The position numbers and the translations under genes were made by a program. Shown here piece by piece: positions 23,307 to 31,798 of a DNA stretch of 44,645 bases. Source of the DNA: a marine bacterium B5-7 (GTDB lineage: Bacteria; Pseudomonadota; Gammaproteobacteria; Arenicellales; CAJQKF01). The notes beneath the pieces were generated by a model. That model made no database searches and had not been told where the DNA came from. It was given only the letters and a program-made list of their open reading frames with translations. Each line of letters begins with the position of its first letter. Within the stretch, counting starts at the first letter, position 1. The stretch lies in the NCBI GenBank assembly GCA_021604525.1, contig BQJD01000032.1, positions 1-44,645 on the forward strand, read 5' to 3'.

Positions 23307-26300
23307 CTAACTGCCGGGCGCCGAACCACGACCTGTGCGTGGCTGTAGTTCAAGTTCAAGACTGAAGCCCAAAAAATACGAACCGCACAACGTGTTATCC
23401 GGGTAATCGTTGCGCAGCGGTGCGCGCAATCGAATACCGTTGTTCGCAGCGCGATCACTGTCGGATATCCAGAGTTGCGCCAACCGTGTCGCGTCAGCTT
23501 CAAACAGTCCACTTGAACCACCGCTTGTTTCAAGCCCAAGGGTGATTGAGCCCGGTATTACCCGGCTCTCGACCACGGCGAGGTCAAAATTATCGCCGTA
23601 TCCGGTCCAGTCTATGTAGGCCGCGTGGGCAGCGCGGGGGACCGCCGGGCACAGGCCGGGTCGTGGACGAACCGAACTGTCGTAACTGTAGCGATGGTTG
23701 ATATCACGGCTGCGGTTAAAACGGAGCGTGGCGCGAGTGACTTCAAGGTCGCCGCGTCGTGACAGGTCATCGGTATCGAAGCGCACAAAACCCTCCGCCT
23801 GTCCAAAGGTGCGTTCGGTGCACAGATTGGTGGTTCGTTCTTGATGGTTGATTGCAACCATGATCTCGTTGGCGCCCCGTGATGGCAGCGTATGATCGAA
23901 TATGAATCCAAGACCGAAGGCTTGCGGTGTGCAGCCTGAGCGTTCAGCGTTAAACCACTGGCCGGTTGCAAGCCTGGTGGGCTGCAGGTTCATGCGGATC
24001 AACGGATGTTCGGCATACTCGGCACGAGCCAGGTTTACCGTTTGCGCTGGTGCGGAATATTTCTTTGCATCGAGAAGCGTGCCGCGATCCGTCTCGAGAA
24101 TGGCCACCATGGCGTAATCAGGACCCGCCGACGTTGGAAAGGTGGTGTTAAGAACGATGCACTCGAAATTGCTCCAGCGGTCGCTGCCGGCTTCCGTTGG
24201 AACCGATGCCGTACCATGGTGACCGAGGCAGTCGACGTGATCGTAACTGGTAACGGCGGCGACCAGGCTGCCTGGGTCGGATGGCAGTCTGCTGACCGGT
24301 GCGTTCAGCAATTTCAACCGCAACCGGTATTGGCTGCGTGAACTTGCATAGTGCACCTGATGCAGTGACTTGAGTTGACTGTAGCCGGTATGTCGGGCAT
24401 TCAGTATCGCGTTGACATCGCCTGTGCTGCCCGCACGAACGGCGCTGGCGGTCTCGCCAACGACACGGCTCGCATGGTTGTTGGCATACCGCGATTCAGC
24501 ATAGGTTGGCGTAGCGCCGGGGCTGACTGATTCCGTGTTGAAATCGAGCAATGCAACCAACGCGCCCTGTTCGCGCCAATCGGGCAGGTACTCTTCGACA
24601 TCAATATAAATCAGGTTGCCGTAGCCGAATCCGAGATTGCGAACTGCCGCCGCGCGTGGACCGATGACGATGCCGCCGAGATCGCGAACCCGATCGGGTG
24701 ATTGATGTAATGATGCTGCATCGGCAATACCCCGATACTCACTGGCGGGTAGCAGGGTCAGTGTGTAATGGAATGTTCCAGGACCGGCATTGCCCTGGGC
24801 ACGAAACACCAATGGCAGGCGGATAGAAGTCGGGCCGGATCGTACGGGTGACGATATCGAGCCGGTCAGATCGGGCGCCAGCGGCGCGATAGTTGCGCTC
24901 ATTTCAGTCGCTGCTACGAGCGTATCGCCATAGGCAATGGGCACGATGTTGGTATTGCCATCCGTATGGTCGGTGAACTGATTGATACCGCCGTGATCCA
25001 CCATCAGGCAGCCCTTGGCGTAGTAGGTGGAGCCGCCAATGAACAGTCGCTCCCCGCTTACCGGATCAGTCGCGTCGAGATCGACATCGAAACCGCCGCC
25101 GCTCACGGGACCGCCGCCATCTGTTACATCGATGGTCAGAACGCCGATAGGCAGGTCACCGGTCCAGCCGCCGGATCCTGCGCCGCAATCCCCCGCGGGA
25201 AATTCGAGATCCTTTCGGAAACGTACCTGGATACCCATGACAGGATCACCGCCAACGGTCTCGGGCAACGACTCCCAGGTGACGCGCATGGGGCCGGATG
25301 AACCCACTGCAACCGGCGGTATGCCGAAGGAATCGTTTACCTTGAGGATCATGCCGAGAATGGCCGGAGTCAACCCGGCAGGCAGTGCGTTATTGGCTGT
25401 GGGAATGATCTCCGGATTTACTTCGAGATCAGGATTCTGTCGTCGGACGGACGCGCCGAACAAATTGGACAGATCAGTACGTGTCGACTCCTGCTGCAAG
25501 GAATTAGCGGGTGTACAAGTCACGTTATTATTCTCACGGGATTCCTTGACTGCGTTTGTGCTGTCAACAAAGGCACACCAGAAAAGCGGTACCTCGGGCA
25601 GCGTAGCCGGAACCTTGATGGACATCGACACGCGGCGTCGTTGACCTTTTTGAGGCACGCGGGGGATATTCTGACGCTGTTGGGCGAGGATGGTGCCACT
25701 ACCGGTGCCTGAGGTAAGCAGCGATCCAGGCAACAGCGAAGTGCTGGAACGATCACGATCCGTTAAAACCAATAGGACATCGAAGCGTTCGGCAGCGGAC
25801 GGATTGCTGCCGACATTGCGAACCAAGACCACCGCCGTTTCCGAACGCCCGGGGCGCAGGCGGTTGGCGTCAATGTCAGCTTCCAGGTCAACTGTGCCGG
25901 TGGCCTGTTGAATCGGCAGATCAGGTGCTGCGCAGCCTTTAACCTTAACCTGCTCAACATTGCCGGCAACTTCACAGCGTAACGTGTAGCCAGAACCGGC
26001 AACGATATTGTCAAGGCGATAGCGAAACTCAATCTCATTTCCAAGATAAGCATGCAGCCGGGGCCGCGAGCCACTGGTCGTTATCTCGCATTGAAGCCGA
26101 CTGCTTTTCAGGTTTTTACCGAGTACACGAATCTCGGATCCTGAACCAAGACACTGCGGGTGGACAATACGGTCGATACTTGCAGTGGGCTTGGCAGGCT
26201 CAATGGGTTTGACCGGTTTGTCGGGCAGAGGTGCAGGCGGTAAGGCGGGCAGGTTGGGTAGTTTCAGTTCACAGTAGGTCTGGTAGGTCTTTTCGAGTTC

Positions 26301-26525
26301 CTTGAGTTGGCTGGGACTGAGATTGCCCGATTGAATAAGTTTCGGATACTGCGAGTTACAGAATTTATCTATCTGGGCGGCGGAAGGTTGTTGACCGGCG
26401 TTGAGCTGCGTACCCTTGAAGATCATTCCACTACTGAATGTCTGCGCGTTAATGGATATCGACCACAACAGAGTTGTTGCGGTGAGACATTTCAGTACAA
26501 CTTTTGGGTTCAGCCAGGTCATCAT
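23307..26525 (-). CDS. large secreted protein with CARDB-like module, function unknown
   Basis: 1072 aa from the ATG at 26525, preceded by gagg; a further in-frame ATG upstream adds a non-signal N-terminus. The signal peptide ends near SISINAQ. A short helical region follows (DKFCNSQYPKLIQSG to KTYQTYC), then a Pro-rich linker (LPPAPLPDKPVKPIEPAK). Residues about 110-190 look like an Ig/IPT-type domain with four cysteines, and 195-330 a CARDB-like domain ending in FVDSTNAVKESRENNNVTC. The remaining 700 residues are beta-rich with repeated phrases of receptor or Ig type and about six scattered cysteines, ending in a Gly-Ser-Pro tail. No sorting signal, catalytic motif or secretion domain was recognised. 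Probably an extracellular or periplasmic adhesin-like or binding protein. Confidence 0.8.
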   Translation of the reverse strand: MMTWLNPKVVLKCLTATTLLWSISINAQTFSSGMIFKGTQLNAGQQPSAAQIDKFCNSQYPKLIQSGNLSPSQLKELEKTYQTYCELKLPNLPALPPAPLPDKPVKPIEPAKPTASIDRIVHPQCLGSGSEIRVLGKNLKSSRLQCEITTSGSRPRLHAYLGNEIEFRYRLDNIVAGSGYTLRCEVAGNVEQVKVKGCAAPDLPIQQATGTVDLEADIDANRLRPGRSETAVVLVRNVGSNPSAAERFDVLLVLTDRDRSSTSLLPGSLLTSGTGSGTILAQQRQNIPRVPQKGQRRRVSMSIKVPATLPEVPLFWCAFVDSTNAVKESRENNNVTCTPANSLQQESTRTDLSNLFGASVRRQNPDLEVNPEIIPTANNALPAGLTPAILGMILKVNDSFGIPPVAVGSSGPMRVTWESLPETVGGDPVMGIQVRFRKDLEFPAGDCGAGSGGWTGDLPIGVLTIDVTDGGGPVSGGGFDVDLDATDPVSGERLFIGGSTYYAKGCLMVDHGGINQFTDHTDGNTNIVPIAYGDTLVAATEMSATIAPLAPDLTGSISSPVRSGPTSIRLPLVFRAQGNAGPGTFHYTLTLLPASEYRGIADAASLHQSPDRVRDLGGIVIGPRAAAVRNLGFGYGNLIYIDVEEYLPDWREQGALVALLDFNTESVSPGATPTYAESRYANNHASRVVGETASAVRAGSTGDVNAILNARHTGYSQLKSLHQVHYASSRSQYRLRLKLLNAPVSRLPSDPGSLVAAVTSYDHVDCLGHHGTASVPTEAGSDRWSNFECIVLNTTFPTSAGPDYAMVAILETDRGTLLDAKKYSAPAQTVNLARAEYAEHPLIRMNLQPTRLATGQWFNAERSGCTPQAFGLGFIFDHTLPSRGANEIMVAINHQERTTNLCTERTFGQAEGFVRFDTDDLSRRGDLEVTRATLRFNRSRDINHRYSYDSSVRPRPGLCPAVPRAAHAAYIDWTGYGDNFDLAVVESRVIPGSITLGLETSGGSSGLFEADATRLAQLWISDSDRAANNGIRLRAPLRNDYPDNTLCGSYFLGFSLELELQPRTGRGSAPGS

Positions 26526-26639
26526 GTCATCCTCGCCCTCGCCGGTACGCTGAGTGTTGACTACAGATGATGAGTCGCAACATCGCGTCACAGCGTTCAA
26601 TCGGTCGATACAATGGTACACGAGCCTCTATGGAGTCGG

Positions 26640-26849
26640 CCATTGCGTTTAAATTGCACCGCTTTGCCGCCCTTGTTATTTAATCTCAAAGAGGATCCAG
26701 CAGAACATCATAATCCGGTGGATGATCCTCGTTACGTAACTATTGTCATTGAGATGATGCGCAAGATGCTCTGTTGGCGGATGTCGAGTGATGAGCGAAC
26801 GTCGATTGATTTGGAGATTACGCGACAGGATATTTTTAACCGCGCCTAA
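26640..26849 (+). pseudogene. remnant of a sulfatase / phosphonate monoester hydrolase C-terminus
   Basis: In one frame this stretch reads TALPPLLFNLKEDPAEHHNP, DDPRYVTIVIEMMRKMLCWRM and DERTSIDLEI, which matches the C-terminal end of sulfatase/PMH-type alkaline-phosphatase-superfamily enzymes (ALPPLLFDL, EDPGE.HNLADDP, ML.WRM, DRTL). Everything upstream, including the formylglycine CxPSR site, is missing: the sequence 5' of 26640 shows no sulfatase similarity and there are only 115 bp to the start of the large secreted gene. It occupies most of the 462-bp gap 26526-26987. Confidence 0.7.
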
Positions 26850-26939
26850 AAGCGTTGAATCTGTACTCATTTGCGCGGGCGAGTTACTGCGATTGATGCG
26901 GGGTCTGACATTGTAGATCGGAACATCGCCATTGCTATT

Positions 26940-26968
26940 TTGATACGGTAGGATAAATACCGTTATAA
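26940..26968 (+). promoter_or_regulatory. promoter with internal operator upstream of the GlsB-like gene
   Basis: TTGATA (26940-26945) and TTATAA (26963-26968) are 17 bp apart, a good sigma70 fit, 20 bp before the ATG at 26988. Between them acggta (26945-26950) and taccgt (26958-26963) form an inverted repeat with a 7-bp centre, exactly spanning the spacer, which would suit a repressor. Confidence 0.55.
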
Positions 26969-26987
26969 ACTGCTAATGGAGATTGTC

Positions 26988-27239
26988 ATGGATTTGGAAG
27001 GATTGGTCTTGCTTCTCGTTGTAGGTGCCGTTGCCGGTTGGTTGGCATCGTTAATCATGGGTGGTCGTGGTATCGGTCTGATCGGAAATATTATTGTCGG
27101 TGTTATTGGTGCATTTATCGGCAGTTATGCATTTGGTCTCGCCGGGGTTGTTTTAAGCGGTCTGGTAGGTTCGATCATCATGGCAACGGTTGGTGCTGTG
27201 ATATTGCTTTTTATCGTCAGCTTGATAAAAAGAGCCTGA
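26988..27239 (+). CDS. GlsB/YeaQ/YmgE family stress-response membrane protein
   Basis: Small inner-membrane protein (83 aa) of the transglycosylase-associated/GlsB family. It has three hydrophobic helices with the typical opening LVVGAVAGWLASLIMGGRGIGLIGNIIVGVIGAFIG and the glycine-rich third segment. Start is ATG 26988 with ggag 6-7 nt upstream; the ATG at 26976 overlaps that ribosome site. It is monocistronic between a promoter at 26940-26968 and a terminator at 27272-27325. Role in general stress is known only by family; mechanism unknown. Confidence 0.92.
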   Translation: MDLEGLVLLLVVGAVAGWLASLIMGGRGIGLIGNIIVGVIGAFIGSYAFGLAGVVLSGLVGSIIMATVGAVILLFIVSLIKRA

Positions 27240-27271
27240 TAAAAGGTCTTGTAAAAGACTGGTACGTCATT

Positions 27272-27325
27272 GGCAGTCGATTCGTTTGTATAACTCCTGC
27301 CCGAATCGACTGCCGTTACTTTTTT
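27272..27325 (+). terminator. Rho-independent terminator of the GlsB-like gene
   Basis: A 13-bp perfect stem, ggcagtcgattcg (27272-27284) with cgaatcgactgcc (27302-27314), is followed by six T residues at 27320-27325. The loop is unusually long (17 nt). Confidence 0.85.
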
Positions 27326-27387
27326 ACACTCGATGTGCAATGACGGTTTCCTGGTTCAGCGCTTTAGTTTCCCTGTCAGGAGCACCT

Positions 27388-28500
27388 TCAATATCCGTCG
27401 GCCAATTCCTCGAGTCGGTCGCCAATGCAATCGATTTCACCTATCGTCAAGGGTACAAGTTCCAGTACCAATCGACCCTCCTCGAGCCGGTCCTCCATGA
27501 GGTAGATTGGCGGCGTCCCGTCTCGCAGGGCGCTGGCGAGCTCGTCAGCATCACGTCCATAGCCATTGGCGTCAACGTCAATGGCAAGACGCGCAAACGG
27601 CATGCCCACCGGATCTACCAGCGTTTGTGCGGTTAACCCGGCAATAACACCGACGCGATCAGCCAACGTCTTCAGCTTGTGGTCTTGCTCACATCGCCAA
27701 AGGCCGATGTCCAGTTCAAGTCGTTCATCGATGGCTGCAAGAACGCCGATGATGGCCTCCTTGCTGGCCTTCATGGCTCGGCCAATACCCTTTTCCTGGG
27801 CCAGCGTTGCAGTGACCATGTCACGCTTTCCGATAATGAGCCCGGCGGTGGGGGAGGCAAGATATTTGTGGGCGCTGACCAAAACGCAGTCGGCGCCGCA
27901 GGCGAGCAAATCTTCAACCCGCATATCCTGGGCTGCGCCATCGATAATCACCGGCAGGCCACGAGCGTGTGCCAGTTTGACGGCCTGATTGAAATCGGGA
28001 CCGTGACCGCGAGTCAGACGCGATGACACCAACAGCAGGCAGATGACCTGTGGATCATCCAGGGCCGATTCAAGATCCCTGGACTCACATCCGTTTTCAT
28101 TGCCTGCGAGTACCGCCTCGGCGCCGGCGAGATGAATATCCTGGATGATTTCGTGACCGTAGTTGACCGCGTGTCCAGCCGGTAACACCACTTTGTTTGG
28201 TACCTGCGGCAGGTTCGGTGCGGTGGCAATGCGTTCAGGATCAAGGCCGGTTCGCACTGCGCTGATACTCAAAGTGATTGCTGATGCAACGCAGTGGGTC
28301 ACCGCGCCGGCTGGCGCCCCGCACCAGGCGCTGATGGCTTCGCTTGCACGTTGCTGGAGTTCCGTAATAATAAAAAACGATTGTAATGCCGCTGCTGCAG
28401 CTTCAGCGGTAATCGTTGATGAACGTGATACGCCAAGCGGGGTGAATGTGCCGCGGGCATTGATTACCGGGGTTAAGTTATAGCGGTTGTAAAGATTCAT
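27388..28500 (-). CDS. SelA/DgaE-like PLP-dependent enzyme
   Basis: PLP-dependent fold-type I enzyme (about 370 aa) of the SelA / D-glucosaminate-6-phosphate ammonia-lyase-like group. Family features: YNRYNLTPVINARGTFTPLGVSR at the N-terminus, PVIIDGAAQDMRVEDLLACGADCVLVSAHKYLASPTAGLIIGKRD with the predicted PLP lysine in AHK, and ERLELDI later. The substrate is unknown; SelA itself would be longer and act on Ser-tRNA, so that is unlikely. I prefer the ATG at 28500 because the family starts close to NRYNLTPVINA; an ATG at 28542 adds 14 residues. It is divergent from a DUF169 gene, suggesting a joint pathway. Confidence 0.8.
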   Translation of the reverse strand: MNLYNRYNLTPVINARGTFTPLGVSRSSTITAEAAAAALQSFFIITELQQRASEAISAWCGAPAGAVTHCVASAITLSISAVRTGLDPERIATAPNLPQVPNKVVLPAGHAVNYGHEIIQDIHLAGAEAVLAGNENGCESRDLESALDDPQVICLLLVSSRLTRGHGPDFNQAVKLAHARGLPVIIDGAAQDMRVEDLLACGADCVLVSAHKYLASPTAGLIIGKRDMVTATLAQEKGIGRAMKASKEAIIGVLAAIDERLELDIGLWRCEQDHKLKTLADRVGVIAGLTAQTLVDPVGMPFARLAIDVDANGYGRDADELASALRDGTPPIYLMEDRLEEGRLVLELVPLTIGEIDCIGDRLEELADGY

Positions 28501-28666
28501 GGATGGAGCCTTGGGATTTTGACGATGGGCTAAAGTATTCATTACTGTTCTGAATGTTTTTCATGGCATCGTCAGATGGTAAAGTGATGGGTCGCCGTCG
28601 CACAGGCAAATTGTGCGTTCGATTCAATACTGTCCTTATTTCCTATACCACGCCGGAGAGCGCGTT

Positions 28667-29401
28667 ATGTCAGTTGAAAACATGCAGGCCCTTACCAGGG
28701 ATTTGTCCAATGCCCTTGGGCTTACCCATCCGCCGCTTGCCATTACATTTACCGATCAGGCTGTCGAGGGAGTTGCACCGTTCGATCAACCGATGCCTGA
28801 GCCGACAGAGGATGGCCGTACCGGACGGGTTGCAGCTGGTTGCATGTTCTGGATCAAGGCGGCAACGCAAACCTTCTCGACGGTTGCTGAAGATCATGCC
28901 AATTGCAGTGTCGGCAGTTTAACCCACGGCCTGAAAACACTTGAAGAGGTGGCCGACAAAGCGGATGTCGCCGCTATAGTCGACGCCGGTTGGGTCAACC
29001 CGGAGATCTTCCCGGATATCCCGGTGGTGAAGCAGCGTTACCGCTTTGTTAACTATGGCCCGCTCAAGGATAGTCAGATCGATCCCGACGTGGTATTTCT
29101 TCGTATCAACGCCAAACAGGCCATGGTTTTATCGGATGCTCTGCCGGGACTGCGATTCGAAGGCAAACCCCAATGTCATATCATTGCCATTGCACGCGAA
29201 TCGAATGAAGTTGCGGTAAGCGTCGGCTGTATGTTGAGTCGGGTGCGAACCGGCATGGCCAATACCGAGATGACCTGTGCTATTCCGGGTGACCGGGTTG
29301 CCGAAGTGGTGCAAAAAATCAAAACAACCGGTGCTATCGACGCAGCCGTGGCCGGGTATGCGAGCGACGATTCCAAACGGTTTGGTAACACCCGTAGCTG
29401 A
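28667..29401 (+). CDS. DUF169 family protein
   Basis: 244 aa, COG2043/DUF169. The starting MSVENMQALTRDLSNALGLTHPPLAITFTD is typical. Conserved cysteines appear in AAGCMFWIKA, ANCSVGSLTHG, KPQCHII and VGCMLSRVRTGM, with EMTCAIPGDRV near the end; four or more conserved cysteines in a cytoplasmic protein suggest a cofactor or metal, possibly Fe-S, but this is a guess. ATG 28667 follows ggagag at 28655-28660. It precedes oxyR by 50 bp on the same strand and is divergent from the SelA-like gene. Confidence 0.85.
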   Translation: MSVENMQALTRDLSNALGLTHPPLAITFTDQAVEGVAPFDQPMPEPTEDGRTGRVAAGCMFWIKAATQTFSTVAEDHANCSVGSLTHGLKTLEEVADKADVAAIVDAGWVNPEIFPDIPVVKQRYRFVNYGPLKDSQIDPDVVFLRINAKQAMVLSDALPGLRFEGKPQCHIIAIARESNEVAVSVGCMLSRVRTGMANTEMTCAIPGDRVAEVVQKIKTTGAIDAAVAGYASDDSKRFGNTRS

Positions 29402-29451
29402 GCTGCCAATGTGCATGGTTTGTCATCTTCGTTCAAAGCCATTGACGGTTA

Positions 29452-30381
29452 ATGAATATCCGCGATCTTAAATACGCCTTAGCGGTCGCTGAAACCCGTC
29501 ATTTTGGTCGTGCCGCTGCGCGTTGTTTTGTCAGCCAACCCACATTGAGCGGACAGATCAAAAAGCTTGAACAAGACCTCGGCGTCGTGTTGTTTGAACG
29601 CACGCGTCGGTCGGTCGACGTGACCCCGGTGGGTGAGATTATTCTCGGCCATGCCCGCAAGATCATCGAACAGGCGGAGCTTATTGAACAACTGGCGCAA
29701 GCGCACCAGGATCCACTGCGAGGGCCGCTGCGAATTGGTGCGATCCCGACGTTGAGCCCGTATCTGATGCCGCTGATACTGCTACCCCTTAAGGAGCGCT
29801 ATCCGCAGATTCGCCTGGTGCTGTCGGAAGAGTTGACCGACGTTCTGACAATGCGCCTGTTACGTCACGAAATCGACGCGGCATTGCTGGCCACCGACAC
29901 CGATTCACTTGAGTTCGATGCCATTGAGTTGTTCGACGAGCCTTTCTGGGTGGCCCATCCCCGCGATCATGCCCTCTACGAGAAGGATGACATCACCCTT
30001 GAGGATCTCGACACTGACGAACTCCTGTTGCTGTCCGAAGGTCACTGCCTTGCCGGACAGATAATGGAGGTGTGTCGAATCAAGGCGCGCAGCAATCGGG
30101 GCGAGGTGGCTGATATCAACGCGGCGAGTCTTGAAACCGTGCTGCAGCTGGTCGGGGCCGGCTTTGGCTGTACCCTGGTGCCGGCGCTGGCGGTACGCGG
30201 CGCCTGGATGACCGACAGCGGCGTAATTGCCCGACCCCTTGTGCCGGGCAAGAATTCGCCACTGGCGATGCGGCGTATTCGACTCGTTTTCAGGCGCAGT
30301 TTCCCACGACGCGAGGCACTGGATGCATTTGCCGAGATAATTCTTGGCAAATTGCCTAATACCGTACGGCGAGTTGATTAA
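29452..30381 (+). CDS. oxyR: hydrogen peroxide-sensing LysR regulator OxyR
   Basis: OxyR (309 aa). The N-terminal winged helix (MNIRDLKYALAVAETRHFGRAAARCFVSQPTLSGQIKKLE) is canonical. The redox pair Cys199 and Cys208 lies in LLLLSEGHCLAGQIMEVCRI, with the same numbering as E. coli, and ASLETVLQLVGAGFGCTLVPALAV completes the match. Peroxide would form the 199-208 disulfide and activate antioxidant genes. No katG, ahpC or other peroxidase gene is adjacent. It follows the DUF169 gene on the same strand, 50 bp away, and may be cotranscribed; a hairpin terminator follows. Confidence 0.95.
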   Translation: MNIRDLKYALAVAETRHFGRAAARCFVSQPTLSGQIKKLEQDLGVVLFERTRRSVDVTPVGEIILGHARKIIEQAELIEQLAQAHQDPLRGPLRIGAIPTLSPYLMPLILLPLKERYPQIRLVLSEELTDVLTMRLLRHEIDAALLATDTDSLEFDAIELFDEPFWVAHPRDHALYEKDDITLEDLDTDELLLLSEGHCLAGQIMEVCRIKARSNRGEVADINAASLETVLQLVGAGFGCTLVPALAVRGAWMTDSGVIARPLVPGKNSPLAMRRIRLVFRRSFPRREALDAFAEIILGKLPNTVRRVD

Positions 30382-30438
30382 CTCACAATCTGTCGGCGTT
30401 CGCCGTGTTCAATGAGATCTAACTCGTTACCAGCCAGT

Positions 30439-30470
30439 ACCCCGGCGAGTGATTCGCCGGGGTGTTTGTT
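30439..30470 (+). terminator. probable terminator after oxyR
   Basis: accccggcga (30439-30448) pairs with tcgccggggt (30454-30463) around a 5-nt loop, followed by gtttgtt. The stem is strong and the T-tract moderate. Confidence 0.7.
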
Positions 30471-30503
30471 GGCTCTCTGAAGCGTCATTTGGTGACGCAG
30501 TGA

Positions 30504-30734
30504 TCAACGGCGCCAGAAGGGTTTCTGTGACTCGATTCGGGCATCCTCAAGCTTGATGCCAAGGTCATTGAGCTGGATCTCACTGAGACGAGACAGGTCA
30601 CGCCGTTGAATTTGGCGCTGATGCCAGTCTGACAACAGGATAAGAGTGCGGGTCACCATGTTGCCATAGCCGAAGCCATGGGATGCTGTGTTTTGGCCGG
30701 TTGTCAAAATATTGATAAAAGCATAAGATTTCAT
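30504..30734 (-). CDS. DUF1127 small protein
   Basis: 76 aa. The C-terminal half is a DUF1127 domain: LILLSDWHQRQIQRRDLSRLSEIQLNDLGIKLEDARIESQKPFWRR, an arginine-rich helix, then L-x-D-I/L-G. Members are short, often bind RNA or act as regulators in alphaproteobacteria. ATG 30734 has a good gaggg site. It is divergent from a GcvA-type LysR gene, a common arrangement, and the two may share the 140-bp promoter region. Confidence 0.85.
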   Translation of the reverse strand: MKSYAFINILTTGQNTASHGFGYGNMVTRTLILLSDWHQRQIQRRDLSRLSEIQLNDLGIKLEDARIESQKPFWRR

Positions 30735-30750
30735 TGTTTAACCCTCCGAG

Positions 30751-30838
30751 CAAACGTTACTGAAAAAGCGGTCTTAATCAATCCGTTTGTACTTTGAAGG
30801 TTGCATTGTCGGTGTTTTATTAATATCAGACAAACGTT
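30751..30838. repeat. repeated caaacgtt motif between DUF1127 and the LysR gene
   Basis: caaacgtt occurs at 30751-30758 and again 80 bp later at 30831-30838; a related inverted copy (ccgtttg) is at 30783-30789. All lie in the divergent promoter region and could be LysR half-sites. No clear T-N11-A dyad was found. Confidence 0.3.
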
Positions 30839-30874
30839 GAATTCTAATGTTATACATGAAAATAAATAATCCAT

Positions 30875-31798
30875 ATGCGCCGTCGACTACCCTCGCTTAA
30901 TGGCCTGAAGTCATTTGAGGCAGCGGCGCGTTTCTTGAGCTTTACCCGCGCCGCTGAATCGTTGTTTGTCTCCCAGGCTGCGGTTAGCCATCAGATCAAG
31001 TCGCTCGAAGAGCAGCTGGGCGTGAGTCTGTTCCGGCGCAGCGTTCGCTCGCTTGAATTAACCGATGCGGGGCGTCGTCTGTATCCGAAGGTTCAGCAGG
31101 CTTTCGATCTGATGGAGGAGGGCGTGCGGGCGTTAAAAGCGCGTACCGACCGACAGCAATTGACCATCTCAGTGCTGCCGTCATTCGCATCCGGCTGGCT
31201 GGTGCGCCGCCTGGCACGATTCACTAATGCATATCCAGGCATCCAGGTGCGTATAGATCCAAGCTCGAGGTTATCCAACTTTTTAACTGACGATATTGAC
31301 GTCGGTATTCGTTACGGCCTGGGTGACTACCAGGAACTGGTCAGCGAGCATCTGATGGATGAGGATCTGTTTCCGGTGTGCAGTCGGAATCTTGCCCAAA
31401 CACTCGACACACCAGAGGACCTTGCCGGCGTAACTCTGCTGCATGATGACGGTCATGGGCAATGGAATACCTGGCTAAAAGCCCAGGGCATCGACTCGTT
31501 CGATGTCACCCACGGGCCGGTGTACACCGATTCCAATATGGTCATTCAGGCGGCGATCGAAGGTCATGGCGTAGCTCTGGCGCGTAGTGGTTTGAGTCGT
31601 GATGCGCTGGTGGACGGCCGTCTGGTGCAACCGTTCGATTTCTCCATGCCGTCGAAGTTCGCCTACTATCTGGTATATCCGAAAGAATACGCACAGCGGA
31701 GCGATGTACAGGCATTCAGCGATTGGATGAAAGAAGAAATCGCGCGGGATAGCGAATCACCAATCGATGTCGGCGACCTGGACCCCGTTGTAGTGTGA
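30875..31798 (+). CDS. GcvA-type LysR transcriptional regulator
   Basis: 307 aa. The N-terminal segment MRRRLPSLNGLKSFEAAARFLSFTRAAESLFVSQAAVSHQIKSLEEQLG is the GcvA signature, and the effector domain contains ASGWLVRRLARFTNAYPGIQVRIDPS and DIDVGIRYGLGDY. GcvA controls glycine cleavage in E. coli; many paralogs have other targets. Its stop overlaps the start of the MFS gene, so this is a regulator-transporter pair. It may also act on the divergent DUF1127 gene. Confidence 0.9.
   Translation: MRRRLPSLNGLKSFEAAARFLSFTRAAESLFVSQAAVSHQIKSLEEQLGVSLFRRSVRSLELTDAGRRLYPKVQQAFDLMEEGVRALKARTDRQQLTISVLPSFASGWLVRRLARFTNAYPGIQVRIDPSSRLSNFLTDDIDVGIRYGLGDYQELVSEHLMDEDLFPVCSRNLAQTLDTPEDLAGVTLLHDDGHGQWNTWLKAQGIDSFDVTHGPVYTDSNMVIQAAIEGHGVALARSGLSRDALVDGRLVQPFDFSMPSKFAYYLVYPKEYAQRSDVQAFSDWMKEEIARDSESPIDVGDLDPVVV

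Noticed and set aside
25027-25644. 205-codon plus-strand frame within the large secreted protein gene
   Set aside because: Composition is Pro/Arg/Ser-biased as expected for an antisense shadow; no start signal.
27388-28500. SelA (selenocysteine synthase)
   Set aside because: The protein is shorter than SelA and lacks its N-terminal tRNA-binding domain; no selB or selD neighbours are visible, so it is described only as SelA/DgaE-like.
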